NCBI GenBank assembly: GCA_002104905.1
Contig: MCFE01000629.1
Span: 1 to 51,474 of the forward strand
Length of the DNA stretch: 51,474 nt
DNA from: Basidiobolus meristosporus CBS 931.73
Lineage: Eukaryota; Basidiobolomycota; Basidiobolomycetes; Basidiobolales; Basidiobolaceae
Direction of reading: 5' to 3'
Within the stretch, counting starts at the first letter, position 1. Every line of letters begins with the position of its first letter. This document shows, one piece after another, positions 1 through 10,182 of the stretch. Under the pieces are notes generated by a model, which searched no databases, was not told the origin of the DNA, and saw nothing but the letters and a program-made list of their open reading frames with translations. Made by a program: the position numbers and the translations under genes.

Positions 1-323
1 ATTTAATGGCAAACATTACAAACAGCTACAAAGCAAGGGCTACTTTGAAGCTATGTATGACCATGCCTTTGCTTTAGCACTCGATGGATTCTCATTAAAC
101 AAGTACTCTGCCAGCAAATCCTGCTAGCCAGTGATTCTCATTGATCTGAATCTGTGGCCTATCTTGCTGTATCAGAGCAGTAATCTGATGGTAGTCTCGC
201 TGCTATCTGGGCCTAAATTGCTGTCCAACCTGGATAGCTACCTGTATCTATTGCTGGATGAATTTTGTATGCTGTCCAGCAGGATAATGGTATATGGCCA
301 TCATGTAAAAGCACATATTATTA
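1..323 (+). pseudogene. CACTA/EnSpm-like transposase fragment (copy 1)
   Basis: This is a fragment of the catalytic part of a Tnp2/Transposase_21-type transposase, the DNA-cutting enzyme of CACTA/EnSpm-like transposons. The same stretch recurs at 3,675-4,000 on the plus strand and 6,105-6,420 on the minus strand. Translation gives the shared string SLNKYSASKSC, then a WP-like position that is a stop here, LI-LNL-P, and the PGPK-like and SNLDSYL blocks typical of this family. It is cut by the window edge on the left and interrupted on the right by a foldback element inserted after TATTA. Stops and frame changes show it is dead. The family call rests on motif recognition, not a search. Confidence 0.6.
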
Positions 324-614
324 GACTTGTTCTGTTGGATAGTGCCACATTGAGCCATGAGTGCCAAATGATGCCATAGTGTGCCAGAGAGGCCAATTGA
401 GCCTCTACCTGGCCACAGAGTGTGAAACATAGCTCCGCATCTTCATGCAAAGCAGCCCCTTTGTTTCACCCATTGTGTTGGAGAAAATCCATTTTTTGAC
501 CTTTTTTTTTGGATCAATGTTGCGCAGGATGTGTTAGAGCACAAGCAGATTGAAGATATGCATCTGGTACTCAATACCCATGGCACTCTGAATCTAGCTC
601 CTGTAGCTTGTACC
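324..614 (+). mobile_element. Foldback element FB-1, left arm only
   Basis: The left arm of the palindromic element seen complete at 29,780-30,511 and 35,529-36,259. It starts GACTTGTTCTGTTGG directly after TATTA, the same TANTA-type target seen at the other copies, and sits inside the transposase fragment to its left. The copy ends abruptly near GCTTGTACC, where the sequence becomes LTR-H1. The second arm is missing, so this copy was broken by a later rearrangement. It encodes nothing; short ORFs in it are by-products of the palindrome. Confidence 0.8.
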
Positions 615-740
615 TTATTGCATAAGTTACCCCTCACTTTATGTAAGATTACTAGCTACAAGTGTTTCTACATTAGCCAAGTACCCGCGCCAGTACCCAT
701 GACACATGATCAACCCGTGTCACCATCCCTACCATTTCCA

Positions 741-754
741 TACCATATATGGTA
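741..754. promoter_or_regulatory. Palindromic CArG-like box in LTR-H1
   Basis: TACCATATATGGTA is a perfect 14-bp palindrome containing CCATATATGG, which matches the CC(A/T)6GG box bound by MADS-box factors of the SRF/Mcm1 type. The identical 14-mer occurs at 38,367-38,380 and in the partner LTR. The copy near 20,600 is decayed. Function is inferred only. Confidence 0.4.
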
Positions 755-887
755 TCCCCATGTTACACAGGTTCCAGAATACTGATTCCTGATTGGTTGG
801 ATGTGCTGTGCCTCTTAGAGCCTTCCAGCACCTACTTAGAGCGTTCTTAGGTCATTCTAATGTCATTAAGATTTCTATTGATATCCG

Positions 888-900
888 GAACCTTCTGGAA
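888..900 (+). promoter_or_regulatory. Heat-shock element, three units, in LTR-H1
   Basis: GAACCTTCTGGAA fits GAAnnTTCnnGAA exactly, the three-unit binding site of heat-shock factor. It lies 36 bp upstream of the TATA box at 937. The same arrangement occurs in LTR-H2 and in the pair at 37,855/40,668. HSF binding is inferred from the motif. Confidence 0.55.
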
Positions 901-936
901 CACCATGATTAGTAATCACTTAGCCGGTAAGAAAAG

Positions 937-943
937 TATATAA
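937..943 (+). promoter_or_regulatory. TATA box of LTR-H1
   Basis: TATATAA followed by GGGAGGC, conserved at the same place in LTR-H2 (20,799-20,805) and, as TATTTAA, in the youngest copies. It marks the U3/R promoter of the LTR in plus orientation. AATAAA follows at 962-967, close to the expected transcript start. Confidence 0.6.
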
Positions 944-1533
944 GGGAGGCTATCCCTCAACAATAAATCATCATCCCTTTTATCAATATACCGACTTGTT
1001 GATTAGTGTGATCACTGCTACCTGCTGCTACCTGAACTTCCAACCCCAGACCACAGGACACTCCCAGGAAACCGTGCTGACAGCCAACTGTCCTTGGAGG
1101 CACTACTTGTGAGGAATACTCAGAGTAGGTATCTTTTATTATATTTGATTCTTTCCCAAGTTTGTTCTTGTGCAGGCAAAGATACTTTTCTGTCTTTGTA
1201 ACTATTGACCACAGCTGCATTCTTATCAAGTCCCTGCTGGTGGAGTTTACAGTTGTTTTGACTTTGGAAGCTTTAGTACATTGTCATCTCAAAGGACGCT
1301 GAACCCAGCACATACTTTTGTTAAGACACCAACCAAGTTGGGGATTGTAGCTCAATAGTTTTCCCTTGACAAGCTTGTGGCTTTATTCCCCTTCACATTA
1401 TATTAGAGACAGAACCCAAGTATTCCTAGCAAGCTTTTGCCAGAGGTTATTGCACCCAGTAAACACCCCACACACAAAACACTTGAGAAGTGTTGGATGT
1501 ATCTCTCCCTTGGACCTATACACCACCACACTG

Positions 1534-3300
1534 TCTCACCAGTAGATGGTTTTTTATAACCTTTTGTGTTATGATGAGAGACTGCATTGGTTTCACCTCC
1601 TTGATTGTCATACTGTTGCTATGTGCCTTGCTCACATTGGTGATATGAACCAGAGGGATGCACTTGGTATCCCACCTGAGTTCAGATGCACTGTAAAGTA
1701 TGTCCATCTTATGTTGGATAAACCAACTCTTACCTATGAGTAGGTTGCAGGCTGCAACAGGTAAGACCACAACATCTTGGTGTATAATCAAGTTGCCCAG
1801 CCAGATGGGGCAAATAGGAACCACTCCTACTGTTGTGTCCAGTTGGTCATTTGCTAGCCATACCCAAATGGTGTTGTTGGGGACTATATCTAACTTTAGA
1901 TCTTTTGTTAATGACTCTGACATGATCAACATAGTGGATCCTGTGTCAATAAGGGCAAGAATCTCCTTATTCTCTGTACATACCTTTACATATGTACCCT
2001 TATTTGGCTTTTGTAGGGCCATTGGGTAGACATGAAGGGTTGTTATCTCCTTCAATCCCTCTATCAGTTCCTTGACTGAGGCTAGGGCAAGTCCCAATAA
2101 ATTGGTTATTGGGAGGGTTGCCTTGGTTTGCTCTAGTACCTTCATTACAGCAAATAGGCTGTGGGAAGATGTACTAGTGTACTTTGTTTGCTTCAACACT
2201 TCTTCCCAAGACTAATTCCTTACTTCTTGACCTAAATCTGCATTCTTTCCTTTTGACAGAACCTCTACTACAGGTTCCTTTGCCTCCTCTCTAGAAGCAT
2301 CATGTCAATGCTTCTTCTTCCACAATTTGACTATTCTGACTGGAGGGCTTAGATTGACCAAGTCCTGGTGGCCTACTGGCAAGGGACTCTGTCTTTTGAT
2401 GTGTTTTTCTCTTATGTGTCCGGTATAGGTTCTTGTCTGTACCATTTTTAACATTTGTGGGCTTGGCACCCTACTTCTCCACATACATAACACAGGTACT
2501 GTTGTTGCGGTTGTTCCTTCTATTGGCTCAGGACTTGCACCTGGGCCTTTAGATCTACAACAGCTTCCCAGAGTTCATCACCTTCTTTGGGGACCTCTTG
2601 GAAATTGCTGATCAAGAGTTCTTGTACCTTTTGCAATAATTCCTCTAACTCATAGTCTCTTGGGGAGGCAATTTTTCCTTTCTTACAGGGGATCCCTGTC
2701 CTTTGATCACTTGTATCACTACAGGGTAGCACCCAAAGCAAGATGACCCCTTGTACTTGTTTGACCAGCACTTGCAACATTTTACATCTCTGTTGTTCTT
2801 TGGACACCCTACATCTAACTTTGTTGTCTAAGCCCATGATGTAATACCTCATGAGCTGTTGTTTGGCAAATTTGTCCTTCAAGAGGCATCAACCTTGTTG
2901 GAGAAACAGCTCAGTGTAGGCCTCATAGCTCTCATGGCTTTTCTTCTGTGAGGACAGTACAGGGGCTTTGTAGTGGTATTCCTTGGCATATAGAAACCGT
3001 ATCTTGTAGGCTTCTTTTACTACATCCCAGTTGTCTTTAACTGCATCTTACAGCACATAATGCCATTGCCATGCAGAGCCTTCCCTATGTCTTGCAAACT
3101 CCCTTACTTTCCTATTATCATCCCATCATGCATCAACCGCAACTCTCCCAAACTTATCAAACCACTCAAGGGCTTTCTTGCTCTTTCCCATGTATGTTTT
3201 TAGTTTGATTGTAGTAGTTGTTACCTCACTTGTGCTTATTTCTGCAGAGATGGCACCAAATATGTGGGTTATTACTGACTGTACTTTGTGAGTGGGATAG
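1534..3300 (-). pseudogene. Gypsy-type gag-protease relic
   Basis: A decayed LTR-retrotransposon reading leftwards. Gag capsid-like sequence lies at about 3,300-2,520, rich in K, Q and E with a C-terminal stretch predicted to be helical. A degenerate zinc knuckle near 2,485-2,445 reads C-x2-C-x4-C-x4-C, with Cys where the family has His. A retropepsin-like protease lies in the open frame at 2,199-1,516, with ALIDTGS holding the catalytic Asp and NLLIGKSW as the second conserved block. No reverse transcriptase follows: the frame runs into the end of LTR-H1, which probably inserted here. Gag needs several frame changes. The protease domain is the most secure part; the superfamily (Ty3/gypsy) is inferred. 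Confidence 0.65.
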
Positions 3301-3600
3301 CTTGTAGGTCAAGTCAGTACCACTTATTTCAGAATAGCTTTCAATAGAAGGTAGCAAGGTAATAAGGACTTGTGTTTATTCCATCCAAATCTTATTATTC
3401 TCTCACCTGGTTCAACTGGACATATATATATTACTTGGAGGGGCTTAGATAATAGACAATGTGTTATAAAATAGGTGTGTGAGCACCTTCCTGTTATGGT
3501 AAGTGTTCTAACTAGATAAGGGCACAAATAGGAGGGAGGACATGTGGGGGAATCATAAGGAGAATACTGGGGGACTTTAGGGAGAACTCTTGGGTAAAGA
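3301..3600. other. No gene recognised
   Basis: AT-rich sequence between the gag relic and the next transposase relic. It may contain the terminal region of either element, but I find no matching repeat ends and no convincing ORF. Confidence 0.4.
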
Positions 3601-5022
3601 GTGGGTACTACATTTAGTACTCACATAGAGTACCGCACTCAGTATCAATCAAGTGCAAACATATCTGTCATACTTGATGGCAAACATTACAAGCAGCTAA
3701 GAAGCAAGGGCTACTTTAAAGGCATCTATGACCATGCCTTTGCCTTAGGACGTGATGGATTGTCATTAAACAAGTACTCAGCCAGCAAATCTTGCTGGCC
3801 ACTGATTTTCATCAGTCTGAATCTGCTGCCAATCATACGGTATCAGAGCAATAATAAAATGGTAGTCTCACTGCTACCTGGGCCTAAATCTCTGTCCAAC
3901 CTGGATAGCTACTTGCATCCATTGCTAGAAGAATTTTATATGCTTTCCAGCAGGATAACAGTAAGTGGACATCTTGTAAAAGCGCATATTATTATCTTCA
4001 TTGGAGATACCCCAGCCATCAGCAAGATAGCAGGCTCTTCTAGGCACATAGGATAGTATTGCTGTCAAATGTGCAAGATGCAAGGGACTTACTCCATAAC
4101 TCACTCACATTATTTTTACCCAGACACCAGCACTGAGAACATCATCTTCTCACAGAGAGTACTACAGAAGTCAGCATGTAATTGCAGCAAAGTTGGCAAG
4201 CTATAAGTGATTGACCAAATATGGAATCAATGGGGAACCAGAGATACTTAAGACAGAGGGTATCTGTTGGCGCAAAAGCTTTCCACTGGGAGCAATGCAT
4301 TTGCATTTCAACAATATCCCTATACTGATAACTAAGTTGTACATGGGGCATTTCCAGATAAATGAGCCCTTTGAGATACCAGAGAGATTTAAAAGAATTT
4401 GCAAGATATTACAGAGCATCTGCTACCCTAAGTACTTCTAACAAGCTCCAATGAATATTCATAAACATATGCCACAATATAAATGCAAATATTGGATGAA
4501 CTGGATATGTACTTATTCAAGTGGCATTTTAAAGCCATTCCTACTGAGAGTATATTAGAAGCATTGGGAGCCATATGTGGACATTACAGGAAAATTTATC
4601 CCAAAGTGGATCACCAATGCCAACTTGACACATCTACAGCTGTTGTGCAAGGTGTTAGTGATAGGATTTGAGTGACTATACTACAAACATAAAGCTGAAT
4701 GTGTAGATCCCTGCCTCTACTGTATCCATGCTCTACTGCATCTTGCATGGTGTGTGGAGAATATTGGGCCTTGCTTCACCTTTTGGGAGTTTCCTATGGA
4801 GCAGATGTGTGGGGAGATAGGCGGACAAGGCAAGTGCCTGTACTACCATATCCCAATCTCATCAAGAATATTACCTTCAAGTCTGTCATGGATGTGATAA
4901 GTTGGCACATGGAGGACAGTGAGCAAGAGTTGGAAAATTCTGAGCACAAATGTGCACATGGAAACAACTATGCATACAGAGTTAAGAAGCTAAGCAGCCT
5001 CAATGCATTGGTAATTAGTTAA
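3601..5022 (+). pseudogene. CACTA/EnSpm-like transposase relic (copy 2, most complete)
   Basis: This is the longest copy of the Tnp2/Transposase_21-type transposase. From 3,601 a 151-codon frame carries DGKHYKQLRSKGYF, then SLNKYSASKSCWPLIFI, VVSLLPGPKSLSNLDSYL and IIIFIGDTPAISKI, in the order expected for the catalytic core. A Cys-containing YCCQMCK stretch follows near 4,055-4,080 and THYFYPD near 4,100. Further on, GPCFTFWEFPMEQMCG (near 4,760-4,815) and, after a frame change, PYPNLIKNIT (near 4,850-4,880) match the C-terminal FW-FP-ER and PNL-NNI blocks of the family. Several frameshifts and stops make it inactive. Its orientation opposes the copy at 5,871-7,310. Confidence 0.65.
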
Positions 5023-5870
5023 GTAATGCAAAGTTAGGCTGGGTGCAACAAGCCACTAATTTTCATTAGGAAAACTCTACCAAGGTATGCTAGATTTTTC
5101 TTGGTTGCAAGCCAACTTCTACACAATTCAATAGCAAATTCACACAACAACAGCAGGAGTGCATCTATAAGGAGGACTAGAATACAGCAGGGTAAAGGAA
5201 TGTGTTGGCTAAATGTTGCAAAGCTCTTTGAGGATATTCAGGAGGTAGTCCTGGCAGAAGTGGCAACAACCAAGCATATGTTTGCAAGATATGTATGTTA
5301 CCAGCAGTACAAGGTATATGGCAACCTTGCAAGTATCACACCACAAAGCTGTAAAGTTGAGGTAATAGCAGTATGTCAATTGTGGTAGGTGCGCCTGTTT
5401 GTAGAGGTAGAGAAAGGAAAGGCCATTTGGTAAATTGGCACATTGGTATTATACAGAACCAGCTGTAGCCCACCTCACTGCCATCATAATGCCATCAGAG
5501 TCTTGTAGTGAGGCTGTTTTAATACCATCAAGCTTCTTGCCATATAAGGCAATTGGATGTCCTGGCTGGTAGGAGACATTTAAAATAATAGCAGAGCATA
5601 AGAAGACTGCAATAATACCATGCAATTATTGTCATAGCACCAATCAGATCTTGTCAAATTTATCAATTTATTTGGTAGTAAAATTAGCAAAATGCCATTG
5701 TTATCCTGTCATAAGATTGTTAAGAGTGTCAATAATTCCAAGCTTCTAGTATTATGAGGGTCTCTGAACAGGATCTTGATGGATGATCCAGATTGGATCC
5801 ACCTGTGGGACCAAATTATTTTTCATAGGGTAATGAAAACCTCTATCTTAGGTATCTTGGGCCTCTGATA
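5023..5870 (+). repeat. Transposase 3' tail region, repeated at 10,842-11,740
   Basis: This continues the transposase relic. It is clearly homologous to 10,842-11,740, and its right part (about 5,640-5,830) resembles 32,760-32,990. A 95-codon frame at 5,101-5,388 (HNNSRSASIRR... CWLNVAKLFEDIQEVVLAEV) is conserved as protein between the copies, so it was probably the C-terminal domain of the transposase. The remainder looks like subterminal non-coding DNA. I could not identify terminal inverted repeats or a target duplication. Confidence 0.45.
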
Positions 5871-7310
5871 AATTGCATAGTCAGGCCAATGGCTTGTAGC
5901 TTGCAAACTTTGCTGCAAGTGAATTTTGACTTCTGTGTATTCTCTCTGTGGGAAGATGAAATTGGTGCTGGTGTCTGGGTAATAATAATCTGTGCAAGCT
6001 ATTGAGTAAATCCTCTAGATCTTGCACATTTAAAAGCAGTACTGTCCATTGTAGCCAGAAAAAATGGCTATTATGCTGATGGCTGGGATATCTCCAATGC
6101 AGATAATAATATGCATTCTGACATGAAGGCCATATACCATTATCCTGCTGGAAAGCATACAAAATTTATCCAGCAATGGATACTGGGAGCTTTCCAGGTT
6201 GGATGGTAATTTAGGCCAGATATCAGTAAGACCACCATCAGATTTTTGTTCTGATGCCATATGATAAATGGCATATTCTGGTTAATGAGAATCAGTGGCC
6301 AGCAGGATTTGCTGGCAGAGTACTTGTTTAATGAGAATCCATCAAGTGCTAAGGCCAAGACATGATCATATATACCTTCAAAGTAGCCCTTGCTTCTTAG
6401 CTGTTTGTAATGTTTACCATTGAATATATCACATTGTTTTCATTTGATTGATACTGAGTTTAGCACTCTGTAACTTTGCAATACTTATTGGACTGTATCA
6501 GCTTCTTTAGATGGGATGTTAATGGAATATATCCAAAATGTGTACAATGTCTTCCCTCAATGGTGGTGGATTCCTGACAACTCAGACACATTGCAATGGT
6601 GGCATTTTTGGATGTAAATGCCATGCAACTGTTAACACATGCTGGAATCATGACAGTCTCTGGTCCTATGTTACCAGCCACATGATGGTTGTCTGCTTGT
6701 ACCATATGCATGGTAAGTTGCATCCAAGAATAATTTTGACTAGAAGTAGTAGTAAATCCTCACAGCCCACATTACTAATATTAGTGGAAATGCACCACTT
6801 CTGTAGCCACAATATTACATCATTCACCAGCAGATGGACTACTAGGCCCAATTGGCTCCATAAGGTATTCTTGGCATTTGTTTCAATGGTTGTTGTCTCA
6901 TTGCATATTGAAATTTGACCAGGATCAAGCATAGTACTGCTGTTAGGGGAGATAGGCTCAAAATCCGTCAGTGGGCCTACTTTGTCAGAGCTATCACTCT
7001 GCGTGTCATATTCAGAAGGCTGAGGTTAGCCTAGAGACATCACAAGTTCATCTCACTCAGTTTGCGCAAGGTTACAAAGCCAACCAGGTGCAGATATAGA
7101 AGTATGAACTGACTAGCAAGACAATGTTGGTACAGTAGTGACTGATTAAAGGTCAAATATAACTTGTCTGGCAAAACACTGGCTGTGATACTGGTAATAC
7201 TTCCAATACTGTCTGGTGCTTCATGGCTCAGATGCTTGTTACAATAGCCACATGATCTTTTTTCTCTTTCCTTAAGTTCTTGAGTCAAAGCAGTCTTGTC
7301 CATGGGGCAA
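5871..7310 (-). pseudogene. CACTA/EnSpm-like transposase relic (copy 3, N-terminal half)
   Basis: Read leftwards from about 7,303, this copy gives a probable N-terminus with a C-x2-C motif (CGYCNKHLSHEA). Next come CVNSCMAFTSKNATI and CLSCQES (about 6,650-6,590), a Cys-pair zinc-like module followed by FGYIPLTSHLKKL, the usual N-terminal block of Transposase_21 proteins. The catalytic core follows (6,420-6,030: SLNKYSASKSCWPLILI, IIICIGDIPAISII) and then a decayed continuation towards 5,871. The open frames are 60-93 codons long in changing phases. It abuts copy 2 tail to tail, so the two relics form a large inverted arrangement. Confidence 0.6.
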
Positions 7311-7439
7311 ACAGTTTGACCTTCAACAATATAACACTATTATATTACTTTTTGGTCAATACTCTTGTAGGTTTTAGACAGTCTTGTATTTGAGACATTG
7401 CATCAACGTGAATGTAAGATTCAATGTTTGCCCACTGTA
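7311..7439. other. Short spacer without a recognisable gene
   Basis: AT-rich sequence upstream of the transposase relic. No repeat partner was noticed. Confidence 0.3.
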
Positions 7440-8860
7440 GTAGCATTACAAACAAAGCAAAGTTGTCTGGTTCCTAACCAAACCCCAATGCTGATGGCAG
7501 CAGAAGAACAGCTGGACAACAGCTTGCTTTGACATTCAGTGCAACAAGCAAGGCTACATCCAAAAAAGGCAGTGTTGACTGTGAGTCCACTGAGGGTAGT
7601 AATGTGGACTCCTCAGGCTCTCATTCAAGTAGGCAACTAAGAACCTCTGCAGAACTGCAGGCTGACCATTAAGCTCAGGTAGATGAGATTGTATCAAACA
7701 CATATCCTTCAGTTAAAGACTTGTACGTGGCTGTCATTACATTGCCACCACGCATATTGGCAAGTGTGTTGTCTGCTCATACCAAAGCATTCAAGAAGCA
7801 ATTTGGTGCAGTGGCTGATAGGATAGAAGCAATAACCAGAGAAGTTGGGAAATAGTACAGAAAAAGGATGAGCAGATAATACATCTAGAGTAACTGCTAA
7901 AAACCAACAGCTTCCTCAAGAGCCTGTTATAAGCAGGGCCAAAAGCTCCAGACAAGTGTAAAAGAGGCATCAGGTAAGCAAAAGAGTGCCAACAAGGGAG
8001 AACCAGGCCAACAGTGTTGCACCAGCACAACACTATCAAGGATAAAGTGTAGTACCACTCAAGAAGCACTCAGTCACAATGGCACTGAAGGACCTGGTGG
8101 TGATAAAAATCATTGGCTTCCTCAGGAGCCTATAATAACTACAGCTGAAAACTCAAAATAAGTGGTCAAGAAACATCAGGCTACCAGAAGAGTTACAGCA
8201 AGGGACAAGCAGGCCAAGATAGATGAGTCAAAGCAAAATTTTTCAAGGAGAAAACATAGTTCATTACAAGAAAAACTCAGACAGTGTAGCAGTGAAAGAC
8301 CTGGCAGTGATAAAGAAAAAGGTAGAGGAAAAAAAGTCTACCCATGCCTGAGACATGGAGGCATGCAAAAGAAACTGCAGTTCTTGCCAATTTATGCTGT
8401 AAGCCCAGAACACACTGAATCCCATCATAGCAAGAAGAGTTAATAACAAGAATACAGCCATTTTCATCAGAGTTGGAAGCACAGGCAGTTGAGCTACACT
8501 CCAGCAAAGTAGATGAGCTTGCAGAGAAAGGCAATTTGTTTACTACAGCCTCCATGTCCTCCATTGTGGACAGAGTAAAGATCCCACTGACAGGCAAGGC
8601 TACAATGTCAAGAACTTGAAAGACTACCACAATGCCTTTAGTGGCATTTTGGAACATTAATAGGCATACCAAGAGGTCGCAGCACCTCATCAAGAGTGGT
8701 GCTCAAGAAAACACACTTGAATATTGTAAGGATTTATTGCAAAGACTGGCAGATGAGGTGCTAGACCTTGCAGTACCAGGTAATGACCAGGACATGTGGG
8801 AGCCAGCAAGTGAACAGTGGTATAAAGCCATTGGGCTCCCACCAGAGTCATGGAAATAGA
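7440..8860 (+). pseudogene. Unidentified transposon-associated ORF, decayed
   Basis: I do not recognise this protein. Plus-strand frames include a Lys/Arg/Ser-rich low-complexity part (8,162-8,443) and a better conserved C-terminal part (8,632-8,859) with FWNINRHTKRSQHLI, EYCKDLLQRLADEVLDLAV and QDMWEPASEQWYKAIGLPP. The C-terminal part is repeated in inverted orientation at 10,183-10,780 with the protein frame largely preserved, which argues that it once encoded protein. It starts beside the 5' side of transposase copy 3 and points away from it, so it may be the second gene of the same DNA transposon. That link is inference. Confidence 0.35.
7907..8300 (+). repeat. Imperfect tandem duplication of about 200 bp
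   Basis: CTTCCTCAAGAGCCT...GTAAAAGAGGCATCAGGTAAGC near 7,911-7,980 is repeated as CTTCCTCAGGAGCCT...GTCAAGAAACATCAGGCTACC near 8,117-8,185. A second matched pair follows (CACTGAAGGACCTGGTGGTGATA against CAGTGAAAGACCTGGCAGTGATA, each shown only in part). The units lie in the low-complexity part of the unidentified ORF. Confidence 0.5.
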
Positions 8861-9039
8861 GCATTACAGTAGAAATACCTATTGAGTGGCAGATTTTGAT
8901 GAAGTTACCTGTTGAGTGTGGGGTAGGACTTATGTGAGATCAGGGGTGCAAATATTTCTAACAGTCTTGGTACAGTGTCCCAACATGATCATTACCTCTC
9001 AGTTGCAGGACTTGTATTCTGCCATGGTTTTTTGACTGG
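8861..9039. other. Spacer, nothing recognised
   Basis: Short AT-rich sequence between the unidentified ORF and a reversed gypsy gag fragment. Confidence 0.3.
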
Positions 9040-9560
9040 ATCATCAAGATAATCCTTCACAATAAATCTATACTCATAGATTTATTATTGAAGCAGTCCT
9101 CTCTGTCTGAGTGTCTCTGGCTTCCTGCTGGTGGGGAGGTTTAAAGGCATCTGGAGTTTCCAACACAAACTCATCCCAGGTTGAGTTAGTAGAGCATCCT
9201 ATTATAGTGACTGACCTGATCTTGTTGTGATATTACTGTAAAGCAGCTTCTGCAAGGTCAGAGGCTGCAAAATATAACTTACTTTCTGGGGCAATTCCTT
9301 TGGCCTTAAAAGATTCTTTAATCTGAAAGAGCCAAGTCCCCACGTCTTCATTGACTTTACCATGGCACCAATTGACCTTGACATTAAAGCTGCTCCTTAA
9401 AGGGCTTTGCTGCTTCTGGGGCATGGTAGTCATTCCTTGTTGCTGGCTGAGGACCTGAACTTACTGTTGCTATTGGGCCCAGATTTGCTGCATAACATTC
9501 TGTGATTCTTGATTTGCTGACATCATGAGGTAGACTCCCTCTTTCTTCAGGGGGGGTTCC
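9040..9560 (-). pseudogene. Gypsy gag fragment (same family as Gypsy-1 and Gypsy-2)
   Basis: Leftward-reading gag N-terminus. Pieces such as FNVKVNWCHGKVNEDVGTWLFQIKE align with the start of Gypsy-2 gag at 28,841 (FSVKVNQYHGRVNENLGNWLFKIEE; both quoted in overlapping parts only). KAKGIAPESKLYFAA matches KAKGNGPESKLHYAA. It sits just inside the LTR fragment at 9,579-9,815, the correct order for a minus-strand element. It is broken by frame changes and ends near 9,040. Confidence 0.6.
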
Positions 9561-9578
9561 GGTTATTGCTGCTGCCAA

Positions 9579-9815
9579 TATTACAAGTCTTGATCTATAA
9601 GTTGTAGAGGAGTAGGGAGTTTAGAAGGTATTGAATTCGCTGGAACTTGACTTGATTTTTACTGAAGTTCTGGCAGCTCCTTATATACGTTTTACCAGAT
9701 CAATTGCTGACTGATTGTATTTCCTAATGTAGGTTTTGACTGATGACTCATTTGATTGCATCATCATTGCCCAGTTAGATCCTATTTGATATATCTATTT
9801 TGTATGTAAAATTAA
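9579..9815 (-). repeat. Gypsy-1/2 family LTR fragment
   Basis: Begins TATTACAAGTCTTGATCTATAAG (first bases) and runs parallel to the LTRs at 25,633 and 28,992 until about 9,815, where similarity stops. The reversed primer-binding region (ATTGGCAGCAGCAATAACC on the minus strand) lies at 9,560-9,578, between the LTR and gag. Confidence 0.65.
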
Positions 9816-10182
9816 TGTGATGCTTTTGTTAAAAGGCTGTCACAGATTCTAAGTCCTATGAATGAGAGGTATTGAATTCATCAGGACACCATGCAAAGAC
9901 CGTCAATAAATAATTGCACCCAAGATATCATGAAAAACTCAGTCAAATATTTCATCACAACAGTACCAAAGTGGCTTTGGATATTTCACTACCAATTTTC
10001 TCACTTTCTAATCCCAGACTCTCTATCACCTCCTATGTTTGTGTGCATTGATTGGCTTTTGCCTCTTTTTCACACTCCTTGCTACCTGACTCAACTGTTC
10101 TCTTATTTTCCATGCATAAAAATTGATTTATTTCTGCTGAAACTTCAGTTGTACCTCAATTGTCAACTGTATTGACTTATAC
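9816..10182. other. No gene or repeat recognised
   Basis: AT-rich sequence. The open frame at 9,891-10,175 is Phe/Leu-rich and has no supporting homologous copy in the window, so it is not annotated as a gene. Confidence 0.3.

Larger units (their letters stand above)
615..1533 (+). repeat. LTR-H1, 5'-truncated solo LTR of the heat-element family
   Basis: A long terminal repeat in plus orientation, related along its length to 20,322-21,390 and, reversed, to the LTR pair at 37,855-38,658 and 40,668-41,471. It ends CACCACCACA, the reverse of the TGTGGTGGTG terminus of the pair. The first roughly 150 bases of the LTR are missing, and the break joins FB-1 at a short shared sequence (CTTGTACC against CTTACC). 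No primer-binding site follows position 1,533 and the neighbouring gag-protease relic runs the other way, so it is a solo or orphan LTR. It keeps a CArG-like palindrome, a heat-shock-type element and a TATA box. Confidence 0.8.

Noticed and set aside
9891-10175. 94-codon plus ORF with many Phe/Leu
   Set aside because: It has no homologous copy in the window, no start context and AT-rich composition; random open frames of this size are common here.
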